Below are positions 48,433 through 56,429 of a DNA stretch of 64,000 nt, in pieces; positions within the stretch are counted from its first letter, which is position 1, and each line of letters opens with the position of its first letter. The notes under the pieces were generated by a model that was not told the DNA's origin, searched no databases, and saw only the letters and a program-made list of their open reading frames with translations. The position numbers were made by a program, and so were the translations under genes. The DNA is from SIG603 sp963589785 (GTDB lineage: Bacteria > Bacillota > Clostridia > Oscillospirales > Acutalibacteraceae), in assembly GCA_963589785.1 (NCBI GenBank), contig CAVAMJ010000003.1:62001-126000 (forward strand), given 5' to 3'.

Positions 48433-49727
48433 GTGTCCTTAAATCCTCCTCCTTGAGATGAGTTAACAATAAACGAATCGGGATTTCTTGAGAATCTTGT
48501 CAGTCCCGATTTCCAAACTACGGGCTCTTCGCTCGTAAGTACGAATGCACGAAGGTCGGCTTTTCTCGGCACTACAACACCGTTATCGAGAATATCGAGA
48601 TCCTCGAAATCTATGACCTCCTGAGCGATGAAGCGTCTTGGCTCGCTCTTTAGAAGTGCGATGAAGTCTTCCTTCTGCTTTGCGGTCATAGAACTGCCGA
48701 ATACAACTCCGTAGCCTCCCGCTTCGGCAACATCCTTTAAGACAAGCTTGTCGAAGTTATCGAGAACATACTTCATGTCCTCCTCATAGAACGGAAGATA
48801 AGTAGGTGCATTGTGAAGAATAGGCTCTTCACCGAGATAGTATTTAACCATTTTCGGAACGAAGTAGTAAATTCCCTTGTCATCGGCTACACCGTTACCG
48901 GGAGCATTGAGCAACGCAACATTTCCCTTGCGGAAAACATCGTAAACATGGGGGATACCGATGAGAGATTCCGGATTGAAATTCATCGGATCGAGGTACT
49001 CGTCAGAAATTCTGCGGTAAACTGCGCCGACTCGCTCTTTCTTGCCGTCTGCGGTGATGTAATAAAGCTTGTCGTCATCAACAGTCAGTTCGTTGCCGCT
49101 GACAAGAAGTGCGCCTGTCTTTTCCGCTAAATAAGAATGCTCAAAGTAAGCGGCATTGTATCTACCGGGAGTCATGATTACATTTAAACCGCCAACGTTG
49201 ACATAATCCATCGTGTGCTTCAAAAGCTCGGCATAGTTTCTGTTGTCCTCAAGCTTTGTGTTGGTGAAGGTGTGCGGTGAGCAGCGGCGGCAAAGCTCTC
49301 TTGCTATCATGGGATACGAAGCGCCTGACGGTACTCTGAGGTTATCCTCGAGAATATACCACTCTCCATCCTTTCCCTTAACAAGGTCAATTCCCGAAAT
49401 GTGAGAATAGATGTCCTTGACAGGAGTTACACCCTCACATTCAGCCATGTAGCCGCTTGATGCAAAGACAAATTCCTCCGGAACAACTCCGTCCTTGACA
49501 ATTTTCTTTTCGCTGTAAATGTCCTTCAAAAAAAGGTTGAGAGCCTTAACTCTCTGCTTGAGTCCCCTCTCAAGATAATCAAATTCGTCATGAGCTATAA
49601 CTCTCGGAACGCTGTCGAACGGGAATAGCTGTTCCTTGAAGCTTCCGTTCTTATAGATTCCGAATTTTACGCCGTATCGTGCAAGAAGCTCGTTGACGTT
49701 TTCGGTGTGGCTGATAAGCTCTTTCAT
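48414..49727 (-). CDS. Circularly permuted type 2 ATP-grasp protein
   Basis: A 437-residue ATP-grasp ligase-like protein (DUF404/DUF407 type). Characteristic pieces are YNAAYFEHSYLA, VLLNAPGNGVADDK-like nucleotide loop, LVLKDVAEAGGYGVVFG and DLRAFVL. It probably forms an amide or peptide bond with ATP. The start ATG 49727 has AGGAGG just upstream; a longer in-frame ATG at 49793 would run through the leader hairpin. It is the first gene of a five-gene operon (ATP-grasp, alpha-E, transglutaminase-like, two aspartoacylase-like). Confidence 0.92.
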   Translation of the reverse strand: MKELISHTENVNELLARYGVKFGIYKNGSFKEQLFPFDSVPRVIAHDEFDYLERGLKQRVKALNLFLKDIYSEKKIVKDGVVPEEFVFASSGYMAECEGVTPVKDIYSHISGIDLVKGKDGEWYILEDNLRVPSGASYPMIARELCRRCSPHTFTNTKLEDNRNYAELLKHTMDYVNVGGLNVIMTPGRYNAAYFEHSYLAEKTGALLVSGNELTVDDDKLYYITADGKKERVGAVYRRISDEYLDPMNFNPESLIGIPHVYDVFRKGNVALLNAPGNGVADDKGIYYFVPKMVKYYLGEEPILHNAPTYLPFYEEDMKYVLDNFDKLVLKDVAEAGGYGVVFGSSMTAKQKEDFIALLKSEPRRFIAQEVIDFEDLDILDNGVVVPRKADLRAFVLTSEEPVVWKSGLTRFSRNPDSFIVNSSQGGGFKDTWVLSR

Positions 49728-49740
49728 TCTTTTCCTCCTA

Positions 49741-49782
49741 AAATAGAAAAAGGCGCTCTGCAAGATTAATGCAGAACGCCTT
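49741..49782 (-). terminator. Terminator-like (attenuator) hairpin in the ATP-grasp leader
   Basis: AAGGCG (49750-49755) and CGCCTT (49777-49782) with an inner TCTGCA (49757-49762)/TGCAGA (49770-49775) helix and one mismatch. On the minus strand it is followed by TTTTTC and then the AGGAGG site of the ATP-grasp gene. No gene upstream on this strand needs a terminator, so it probably attenuates its own operon. Confidence 0.65.
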
Positions 49783-49802
49783 CGTTCATTCAATATAATA
49801 GA

Positions 49803-49831
49803 AGTTTAGCACAGGAAAGTGCTTTAGTCAA
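49803..49831 (-). promoter_or_regulatory. Promoter of the ATP-grasp operon with dyad in the spacer
   Basis: On the minus strand TTGACT (49826-49831), 17-bp spacer ending TGC, TAAACT (49803-49808). AGCAC/GTGCT (49808-49812 and 49819-49823) forms a dyad inside the spacer, where a repressor could block the polymerase. Confidence 0.65.
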
Positions 49832-49925
49832 ATAAAATATTACTTTTGCTTTAATTTTGTCGTTTAGACGGAAAAAAGACTGTTCTTTGGCATAAAATAA
49901 GCAGATGTTAATAAAAAATCTTGCA

Positions 49926-49954
49926 TTGAAATTTGTATCCCTTTTTGGTATAAT
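49926..49954 (+). promoter_or_regulatory. Promoter of the ZIP transporter gene
   Basis: TTGAAA (49926-49931), 17-bp spacer, TATAAT (49949-49954). Confidence 0.75.
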
Positions 49955-49975
49955 ATTGAGGCAGAAAAACCAAGA

Positions 49976-50009
49976 AAGGAAAGATTGAGACTTCAATCTT
50001 GCAAAAATG
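49976..50009 (+). promoter_or_regulatory. Ribosome-binding site bridged by a hairpin before the ZIP gene
   Basis: AAGGA (49976-49980) is followed directly by AAGATTGA-GACT-TCAATCTT (49981-50000), a perfect 8-bp stem with a 4-base loop, then six bases and ATG 50007. Linear spacing is too long (26 nt), but with the hairpin folded the effective spacing is about 6 nt. Confidence 0.6.
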
Positions 50010-50786
50010 ATGAAAATTGTCATTGGCATTCTTATTCCTTTTCTCGGAACGGCTCTCGGCTCTTCGCTTGTCTTTTTTATGAGAAAGACATTCGGCGATG
50101 ATGTCGGTCGTGCTCTGACGGGCTTTGCCTCGGGAGTTATGGTTGCGGCTTCTGTTTGGAGCTTGTTGATTCCGTCAATCGAGCAGTCTAAGGGCATGGG
50201 AAAGCTTTCCTTTGTGCCGGCGGCTGTCGGCTTTTGGATAGGCGTTCTCTTTCTATTGGCGCTTGACCACATCATTCCGCATTTGCACATGAACAGCGAA
50301 AAAAGCGAGGGTCCTAAGTCTAAGCTTGAAAAAACCACAATGATGGTGCTTGCCGTGACGCTTCACAATATCCCGGAGGGAATGGCGGTAGGCGTTGTCT
50401 ATGCGGGATACTTGAGCGAGAACGCAAATATCAGTGCAATGGGCGCTCTGGCGCTTTCTATCGGAATTGCCATTCAGAATTTTCCCGAGGGCGCAATTAT
50501 CTCAATGCCGCTTAGAGCACAGGGGAAAAGCAAGCTTTATTCCTTTGTCGGCGGAGTTCTTTCGGGTGCGGTAGAGCCGATAGGCGCATTTCTCACGATA
50601 CTTGCGGCTGGGCTTGTCATTCCACTTCTTCCGTATCTTCTAAGCTTTGCGGCGGGTGCGATGCTCTATGTCGTTGTCGAGGAATTGATTCCCGAGATGA
50701 GCGAGGGCGAGCACAGCAACATCGGCACAATATTTTTCGCTGTGGGCTTCAGTGTGATGATGATGCTTGATGTGGCACTGGGATAG
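50007..50786 (+). CDS. ZIP-family metal transporter
   Basis: A 259-residue membrane protein with about eight TM segments, of the ZupT/GufA-like ZIP group, which imports zinc and other divalent metals. TM4 has the metal motif LHNIPEGMAVG, and TM5 has IQNFPEGAIISMP; the cytoplasmic loop carries a His-containing IPHLHMNSEK segment. An ATG three bases downstream (50010) is an alternative start. It has its own promoter and terminator. The hairpin between ribosome-binding site and start may allow control of translation. Confidence 0.93.
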   Translation: MMKIVIGILIPFLGTALGSSLVFFMRKTFGDDVGRALTGFASGVMVAASVWSLLIPSIEQSKGMGKLSFVPAAVGFWIGVLFLLALDHIIPHLHMNSEKSEGPKSKLEKTTMMVLAVTLHNIPEGMAVGVVYAGYLSENANISAMGALALSIGIAIQNFPEGAIISMPLRAQGKSKLYSFVGGVLSGAVEPIGAFLTILAAGLVIPLLPYLLSFAAGAMLYVVVEELIPEMSEGEHSNIGTIFFAVGFSVMMMLDVALG

Positions 50787-50836
50787 CCTTATTTTTTTAG
50801 CAAATCAGTTAGCTAAAGCTAACCAAGAAAAGGAAA

Positions 50837-50874
50837 GAAACCGAGTCGGTGTTGCCGTCTCGGTTTCCCTTTTT
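50837..50874 (+). terminator. Intrinsic terminator of the ZIP gene
   Basis: GAAACCGAG (50837-50845), 13-base loop, CTCGGTTTC (50859-50867), then CCTTTTTG. It also lies at the end of the converging M16 gene. Confidence 0.85.
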
Positions 50875-50875
50875 G

Positions 50876-53752
50876 TTAATTTTTGAGTTCGAAAACCTCA
50901 TCGAGATTTTCTATGCCGTCTATCTGTTTTTTGCCGCCTATGACGCAGATGCTTCCGCCGCAAATGCTCTTTTCAAGAGAATCTGCAATAATCAAGAGGT
51001 CATTAGGGGTGGTGTTAAGTAAGTCTCGTCTTGTGCTGCATCTGTCTTCCCATGTTCTGTCTGAGAAATAGAAGCGATCGCCCGTCTGAGCGTTAGATCT
51101 CGGAGTCATGAGAGAAGATGAATTTGAAATTGTGCCGATGATGAAATCATCGAGATTGTCGGTGTTTTCTGCAAATGCCCTCAAGAAATCGGGTACGCCC
51201 ATGTAGCTTTCAATAGAATTTTCGCCGTTCGGATCACGGTAGGAGTAGCATGCGGTAAATCCGCCGTCACGAGAGATAAGTCCCGTGCCGTATGCTCCGC
51301 CCTGAACTCTGACGGTGTTCCAGAGGTAAGCGAGGCTGACTATCTGAGATGCGACAAGGAGATTGCCTGAATTTGTCTTGTCGGTGTAACCGCCCATTAC
51401 GGCAAAGCATGTGTCGGACGGAACGATGATTCCCTCATTGCGTTTGCCCCAAGGCTTAATTTCTTTTTTCGGCAAAGCGGGAATATTCGGAAGCAGCACG
51501 AGAATTTTCTTTGCGAAGTTCTCGTATTTTTCCGTGCCGGCAATACTGATAGTGATGCCGTTTGAATTTACAACGCTCGAGAGAGTTTTGCGCATTTTCT
51601 CACCGAGAGAGGTTAAATCACTGTTTTCTGAATGAACTCTGAGCCACTCATAGAATGCAATTCCGTCCGTGAGGTCGTTGTAAACACCGACAGCAGAGGA
51701 CTGAGCCGAAAGTCTCTGAACGGCAACGGCATTACCGTACATGATGATCTGGTCAAAATAAGCAGATTTGAGCTGACGCAGATAATCGTTAATGTCTTTC
51801 TCTTTAAAGACAGAGTTTGTCATTACCTCGAGGACGAAATCGAGTGCATCGAAAAGCTTATCTTCAAGCGCACTGAAATATGTGCAGAGGAAAGGCTTAA
51901 CGAGGTTTCTGTCTTTAGCAGAGGTGAAGAAGTTGAAGTAATTGTAGAAAGTGCCGCACAGAAGTCTCTTTTTATTGATGATTTCATCGGCAGAATAATT
52001 GCTTGTAGCTGATTTTCCGAGAAGATTTGTGGTGAAGCTTAAAACGCAAAGTTCCTCTTCGGAAAGACCGCTGACATCAAAATATAATCTGACATAAACG
52101 ATGCCGCCGGTATTTATTTTGTGAAGAAGTATTTTTCTTCCGCCGTATTCGATTACCTCTGTCGGAGTTTTTTCGGGTTCTGCGGGAATGTCCTCGACAG
52201 ATAGCTTTGGAAGCGTAGCTAGGCTTTCTTCACTGTCAGCGCTTTCCTGCCAAGCGAGAAGCTTTTTTTGTTTTTCGTCGACTGCAAGCTTTTCTTCTTC
52301 ACTCATGTTGTTTATGCGGCTGTCAATTTGTTCTTGCTCTGCGGCTCTTCGCTCCTCGCCGAGAGTTTTGGACGGTCTGAAAATAAGTCGGCAAGCGTGC
52401 GGGTTGTGAAGAATTTCATCACGGATGAGCTCCTCAAAATAGCCCTCTTTCATTTTCTTGCGAAGCACGGTGAACATATCGCCGACTTCAAGCTTGCCAG
52501 ACGGATCGGCACCGTTTAACCAGTAGTCGAGAACATCAAAAGCGAAAATCAGTCCTTTTGGATATGAGCCGTAGTCACGCTCACGAAGCTTGAATTCGCT
52601 GTTTGTCATAATTGCGTCAAGCTCAGAGTAATCTATGCCGTTTTTAAGAAGATTATCAAGAGTGCTCTCGATTATGTTCTGAATTTTTTCGATATTCTCT
52701 TCTTTAACGTTCTGAATATCGATTGCAAACCACGGCTGAAGCACGCTGTCGCTAACGTTCATTGTGATATTCTCAGCCAAGCCCTCATCGAGAATTGCTC
52801 TGGAGAGAGGTGACTGATTGGTTCCGCTTAGGTAGCTTGAGAGAATGTTGAGCGCACGAAGCTTGAGTTTATCGTCAATTCTTCCGACTGCCATTCCAAT
52901 GGTGAGCCTTGTTTTTCCCTCAAGCTCGGAGTCGGAGCTTACTTCATAATATCCCTCATAGGTGGATTTTACAGGCTTTTGAAGCGGCGGAACTGCGATT
53001 CTCTCTGTTTTGCCGTAGTGAGAAAGATACTCCTCGTCGATTATCTTAAGCGTCTTTTCAATATCAACGTCACCGTCAAGGAAAATATATGAGTTGCTCG
53101 GTGAATAAAATTTCTTGTGGGTGTCGATGAATGTCTCGTAGCTGAGAGTTGGAATCTTTGTCGGATCTCCTCCGGAAACAAAGCGATAAGGGGAGTCTGG
53201 GAAAAGACAAGCATTAAGGCTGTTTGCCACAAGCTCATCGGGGCTTGCGAATGCGCCTTTCATTTCATTAAGAACAACGCCCTTGTAGCTGAAATTTCCG
53301 TTTTCGTCTTTTTCGAGGTGCCAGCCCTCCTGATAGAAAATCTCAGGTCTTGAATAAATCAGCGGACGAAAAACGGCGTCAAGATAGACTTTCATCAGAT
53401 TGATGAAATCCTTGTCGTTTTTGCTCGAAATGGGGTAAAAGGTTTTGTCGGGAAAGGTGAGTGCGTTCAAGAATGTGTTGAGCGAGCTTTTCATCAGCTC
53501 AACGAACGGTTCTTTCACGGGATATTTCTCAGAGCCGCACAGCACGGAGTGCTCCAAAATATGGAAAACACCGCTGTCGTCAAACGGCAGAGTTTTGAAA
53601 GCGATGCCGAATGTTTTGTTTTCGTCGTCACGCTTTAGCCAAATGAGCTCTGCTCCTGTTTTATCATGAACCATTCTGTAAAGAGTTGCCTCGATTTCAG
53701 GCAGCTCCTTGGATTGCACGAGGGTGAATCCGAATAAATTATTTGATAGCAT
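50876..53752 (-). CDS. M16C-family zinc metallopeptidase (presequence protease-like)
   Basis: A 958-residue cytoplasmic peptidase of the pitrilysin/insulinase clan, M16C group (PreP/falcilysin-like). The inverted zinc motif HILEH gives His64, Glu67 and His68; the distal Glu should be in the ELDAI/ANSLNA region downstream. It is built from four homologous domains with an M16C-associated middle domain (about 460-710), and the C-terminal half has the conserved QGGAYGTG loop (Arg/Tyr substrate site). It degrades short peptides. AAGGA precedes ATG, and the leader begins with a stable hairpin. Confidence 0.93.
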   Translation of the reverse strand: MLSNNLFGFTLVQSKELPEIEATLYRMVHDKTGAELIWLKRDDENKTFGIAFKTLPFDDSGVFHILEHSVLCGSEKYPVKEPFVELMKSSLNTFLNALTFPDKTFYPISSKNDKDFINLMKVYLDAVFRPLIYSRPEIFYQEGWHLEKDENGNFSYKGVVLNEMKGAFASPDELVANSLNACLFPDSPYRFVSGGDPTKIPTLSYETFIDTHKKFYSPSNSYIFLDGDVDIEKTLKIIDEEYLSHYGKTERIAVPPLQKPVKSTYEGYYEVSSDSELEGKTRLTIGMAVGRIDDKLKLRALNILSSYLSGTNQSPLSRAILDEGLAENITMNVSDSVLQPWFAIDIQNVKEENIEKIQNIIESTLDNLLKNGIDYSELDAIMTNSEFKLRERDYGSYPKGLIFAFDVLDYWLNGADPSGKLEVGDMFTVLRKKMKEGYFEELIRDEILHNPHACRLIFRPSKTLGEERRAAEQEQIDSRINNMSEEEKLAVDEKQKKLLAWQESADSEESLATLPKLSVEDIPAEPEKTPTEVIEYGGRKILLHKINTGGIVYVRLYFDVSGLSEEELCVLSFTTNLLGKSATSNYSADEIINKKRLLCGTFYNYFNFFTSAKDRNLVKPFLCTYFSALEDKLFDALDFVLEVMTNSVFKEKDINDYLRQLKSAYFDQIIMYGNAVAVQRLSAQSSAVGVYNDLTDGIAFYEWLRVHSENSDLTSLGEKMRKTLSSVVNSNGITISIAGTEKYENFAKKILVLLPNIPALPKKEIKPWGKRNEGIIVPSDTCFAVMGGYTDKTNSGNLLVASQIVSLAYLWNTVRVQGGAYGTGLISRDGGFTACYSYRDPNGENSIESYMGVPDFLRAFAENTDNLDDFIIGTISNSSSLMTPRSNAQTGDRFYFSDRTWEDRCSTRRDLLNTTPNDLLIIADSLEKSICGGSICVIGGKKQIDGIENLDEVFELKN

Positions 53753-53778
53753 GTTCTTTCTTCCTTTTTCTTTTTTGG

Positions 53779-53806
53779 TGTCGCTGTTATTTTTTTGACA
53801 GCGACA
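53779..53806 (-). promoter_or_regulatory. 5'-terminal hairpin of the M16C peptidase mRNA
   Basis: TGTCGCTGT and ACAGCGACA (53779-53787 and 53798-53806) form a perfect 9-bp stem with a 10-base loop. By the promoter position it lies at the very 5' end of the transcript, where such stems protect mRNA from 5' decay. Confidence 0.55.
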
Positions 53807-53811
53807 ATAGG

Positions 53812-53839
53812 ATTATAACATAATGAGAGGCTTTGTAAA
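53812..53839 (-). promoter_or_regulatory. Promoter of the M16C peptidase gene
   Basis: On the minus strand TTTACA (53834-53839), 16-bp spacer, TATAAT (53812-53817). Confidence 0.7.
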
Positions 53840-53850
53840 AGAAAAATCAC

Positions 53851-53883
53851 AAAAGAAAAAACCGAAGCCAAAGCCTCGGTTTT
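53851..53883 (-). terminator. Intrinsic terminator of the ECF S-component gene
   Basis: AAAACCGA (53858-53865) pairs with TCGGTTTT (53876-53883), with an inner GC/GC pair; the minus-strand T run is the complement of 53851-53861. Confidence 0.8.
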
Positions 53884-53894
53884 CACAGATTTAA

Positions 53895-54506
53895 TTACTT
53901 TACGAACTTTGCGACCGCACGAGCGACTATACCGCCGAGAATTCCCGAAACGAGAAGCTCCACAAGTCCCTGAATGCCGACAAGAAGAATGACGAACATG
54001 AAAGGATTTGTAGCACCGTTCGATGCGACAATGTTCTGAATATATTCACAATTGTAGAAAGCAAGCACCAAGTATCCCATGAAGAATACCGTGTTAAGTC
54101 CCGGAGCGCACATTGCACCGACAATGTAAGACCAGGTGCCTTTTTTGTCAAGCTTAGATATACCCTTGAAGATAAATCCTACGCAAACGCCCATGAGCAC
54201 ACGACAGCCGACACAGAGAATAACCGTGTTAATAGGGCTAACCTGGAAGAGCGCACTTCCCATGAGGGATTTTCCTGTGACTGCGTCAAAAAGGCTGACC
54301 GCACCGAAAACTCCGCCGAGAATTCCGCCTGCGAGGGGTCCGATGACTATCGCACCGACTGCAATCGGAAGAGTAAGAAAGCTCATGTAAAGCGGGCCGA
54401 CGGGAACACTTCCGAGACCTACTGCCTTCATGACAAGCTCAATTGCGACGAGAAGTCCGAGCTGTGCGAGCGTGACAAGCTTGCTGTTTCTGACATTCGT
54501 ATTCAT
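53895..54506 (-). CDS. ECF transporter S component (vitamin uptake)
   Basis: A 203-residue membrane protein with about six TM segments, of the S-component (substrate-binding) type of energy-coupling-factor importers. The N-terminus LVTLAQLGLLVAIELVM matches the Ala-rich helix that docks on EcfT, and PLAGGILGGVFGAVSLFD is the family loop. The substrate is not clear; folate or pantothenate are possibilities. EcfA/EcfT genes are not in the window, as expected for group II systems. AGGAGG precedes ATG, preceded by a ~150-nt leader that could hold a riboswitch. Confidence 0.85.
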   Translation of the reverse strand: MNTNVRNSKLVTLAQLGLLVAIELVMKAVGLGSVPVGPLYMSFLTLPIAVGAIVIGPLAGGILGGVFGAVSLFDAVTGKSLMGSALFQVSPINTVILCVGCRVLMGVCVGFIFKGISKLDKKGTWSYIVGAMCAPGLNTVFFMGYLVLAFYNCEYIQNIVASNGATNPFMFVILLVGIQGLVELLVSGILGGIVARAVAKFVK

Positions 54507-54657
54507 ATTAAATTTTACCTCCTGCTGTTGCTCCGCCCTTTGTCGGATACAACGCTGTTTGTATGGCGCAAATTTTACGCCAAATGATTGAAGTAAGCCT
54601 TAAGCTTTGTGTACACTCCAAACGGTAGCGCCACAATTTTGGCATAACTTCGCGAAC
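54507..54657 (-). promoter_or_regulatory. Structured leader upstream of the ECF S component, class unassigned
   Basis: From the promoter at 54665-54693 about 150 nt are transcribed before ATG, without an ORF. The RNA can form UGCCA/UGGCG-type pairs near the 5' end, a UGGCG...CGCCA hairpin, AAGC/GCUU, and a last hairpin GUUG-UCCG...CGGA-CAAC just before AGGAGG. Genes of this type are commonly riboswitch-controlled. I could not match it to the THF, TPP, FMN, preQ1 or cobalamin consensus. The remaining gap (54694-54829) holds the divergent MATE promoter. Confidence 0.45.
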
Positions 54658-54664
54658 AGAGATG

Positions 54665-54693
54665 ATTTTACACTAAATGAGATTTTAAATCAA
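54665..54693 (-). promoter_or_regulatory. Promoter of the ECF S-component gene
   Basis: On the minus strand TTGATT (54688-54693), 17-bp spacer, TAAAAT (54665-54670). Confidence 0.65.
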
Positions 54694-54735
54694 TCTTTAG
54701 GTCAAATGTATACTGAATAATTTTGATTTTGGTTA

Positions 54736-54778
54736 TGTGACATATGACACATTGATTTTTATATAAATTTCTTATAAT
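54736..54778 (+). promoter_or_regulatory. Possible promoter and operator of the second MATE gene
   Basis: TATAAT (54773-54778) with TTGATT (54752-54757) at a short 15-bp spacing. The near-palindrome TGTGACATATGACACA (54736-54751) abuts the -35, which fits a regulator that corrects or blocks a weak promoter. Confidence 0.35.
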
Positions 54779-54829
54779 ATTTACGGACGAAAGAAATAGG
54801 AAAAAAAGAAAGAGGTAAAATAATAGTAT

Positions 54830-56158
54830 ATGAATTCTATATTTGATACGGAACATCTTTACAAAAGCTATTTTAAGCTTGCCTTGCCTTTGGCGCTGGG
54901 AATGATGGTTTCGCTGATTTACAACCTTGCCGATACTTACTTTGTTGCCATGACAGACAACACAAATTTAATAGCCGGTGTTTCACTTTGCACGCCGCTA
55001 TTCAATGCACTCATGGCATTCGGCAATATTTTCGGTCAGGGCGGCAGCTCCCTTGTTTCAAGAAAGCTTGGCAGTCAGGATTTTGACGGCACGAGAAGAG
55101 TGAGCTCGTTTTGCTTTTGGTGTGCGGCGGCAGTCGGAATTTTGCTTGCTTTTATCACGGTCGTGTTCAGAACACCGATACTTCAATTGCTCGGTGCGAC
55201 TGAAGAAACGCTTTCCTACGCAAGCGACTATTACACAGTTATGGCAGTCGGTTCACCGATTATGGTTCTCAGCTTTGTGCACAGCAATTTAATTCGCTGT
55301 GAGGGATTATCGACTGAGGGAATGATTTCGACAATCGGCGGTGCGGTGATAAACATTATCCTTGATCCGCTCTTTATTTTCACCTTTGGTATGGGTGCAT
55401 TCGGTGCCGCTTTGGCTACGATTATCGGAAACGCTTGCAGTGTGATTTACTGCTTCTTTATTGTAGTGAAAAAATGCAGAGCGTTTTCAGTTAAACCAAG
55501 CTTTTGCAAAATAAATAAGAATGAACTCGGCTCGATAGTCGGTGTGGGATGCACTGCGGCTCTTGCCAACCTTATGTCCAGTGTGACCATGGCGATTAAC
55601 AATCAGTATCTTCTTCCGTACGGAAACGACAAGATTGCGGCACTCGGAATAAGCTTCAAGGTGAATATGATTCCCACAATGATAATCACGGGTCTTGCAT
55701 TCGGAGGAGTGCCTCTGTTCGGCTATATTTACGGCAGCGGAGATAAAAAACTTCTCGGCAAACTGCTTAAATTCTGCACGGTATTTTTGTGCGGAGTTTC
55801 TCTTGTGATTTCGCTTGTTATCTTTGCGTTTTCAAACAGCTTTATCGGCTTGTTCCTTAGTGACAAGGAGCTAATATCAATCGGTTCAGAGATGCTTCGT
55901 TTCCAGTGCTTTACCACTGTATTTATGGCAGTCGTGCTTCTTCTGACGGTTGTGTTCCAGGCACTCGGAAAGGTTGTGCCTGCGTTTGTGCTTTCGATAA
56001 GCAGACAGGGAGTGGTTTTCCTTGCGGCTATCGTGGTTTGCGCAAAGCTTTTCGGCTATACGGGAGTGATTATGTCCCAGGCTGTGGCTGATGTATTGAG
56101 TGCGATTATAGCGCTAATATTATTTGTGATTTTCAATCCGGCAAAAAGCAAAAAGTAA
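54830..56158 (+). CDS. MATE-family exporter (second copy)
   Basis: A 442-residue, about twelve-TM MATE antiporter, start MNSIFDTEHLYKSYFKLALPLALG. The halves repeat FNALMAFGNIFGQGG-type and GMGAFGAALATIIGN-type segments. It is only distantly similar to the MATE protein at 12464 and groups better with the clostridial DinF/VmrA-like members. It probably exports a cationic compound using a sodium or proton gradient. The ribosome-binding site (AGAGGT, about 13 nt from ATG) is weak. Single-gene unit with its own terminator. Confidence 0.9.
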   Translation: MNSIFDTEHLYKSYFKLALPLALGMMVSLIYNLADTYFVAMTDNTNLIAGVSLCTPLFNALMAFGNIFGQGGSSLVSRKLGSQDFDGTRRVSSFCFWCAAAVGILLAFITVVFRTPILQLLGATEETLSYASDYYTVMAVGSPIMVLSFVHSNLIRCEGLSTEGMISTIGGAVINIILDPLFIFTFGMGAFGAALATIIGNACSVIYCFFIVVKKCRAFSVKPSFCKINKNELGSIVGVGCTAALANLMSSVTMAINNQYLLPYGNDKIAALGISFKVNMIPTMIITGLAFGGVPLFGYIYGSGDKKLLGKLLKFCTVFLCGVSLVISLVIFAFSNSFIGLFLSDKELISIGSEMLRFQCFTTVFMAVVLLLTVVFQALGKVVPAFVLSISRQGVVFLAAIVVCAKLFGYTGVIMSQAVADVLSAIIALILFVIFNPAKSKK

Positions 56159-56168
56159 AGTTTCAAAT

Positions 56169-56205
56169 GTCCGTCTTTGCGAAAAGCAAGGCGGACTCTT
56201 TTGCT
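56169..56205 (+). terminator. Intrinsic terminator of the second MATE gene
   Basis: GTCCGTCTTTGC (56169-56180) and GCAAGGCGGAC (56186-56196) with a GAAAA loop, one bulge and one G-U pair, then TCTTTT. Confidence 0.8.
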
Positions 56206-56287
56206 TTTTATCCGCTTTGCGACAAAAAGAACAGTTTTGTAAAAATAAAATTAAGATAATTTATTGATTATTTGAGGAATTTATTTC

Positions 56288-56316
56288 TTGCATTAGAATG
56301 CGGCTTGTGGTAGAAT
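56288..56316 (+). promoter_or_regulatory. Promoter of the rpsB-tsf operon
   Basis: TTGCAT (56288-56293), 17-bp spacer, TAGAAT (56311-56316). Confidence 0.75.
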
Positions 56317-56322
56317 AAATCG

Positions 56323-56429
56323 GTAACTCACACGCCGAGGTTTTCGGTCAACAGCCCACAGGGCAGCCCGATTTGCCAGACCCGGCGGACGAAAAATTTT
56401 TAATTTATTCCAACAGGAGGAAACAAAAC
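56323..56429 (+). promoter_or_regulatory. Structured rpsB leader
   Basis: About 105 nt of GC-rich leader between the promoter and rpsB. CGCCG (56333-56337) can close with CGGCG (56383-56387) around GCCC (56354-56357)/GGGC (56361-56364); CCGA (56335-56338)/TCGG (56344-56347) is a competing pair. It has no ORF. A role in autoregulation by S2 is plausible by analogy with other ribosomal protein leaders. Confidence 0.5.
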
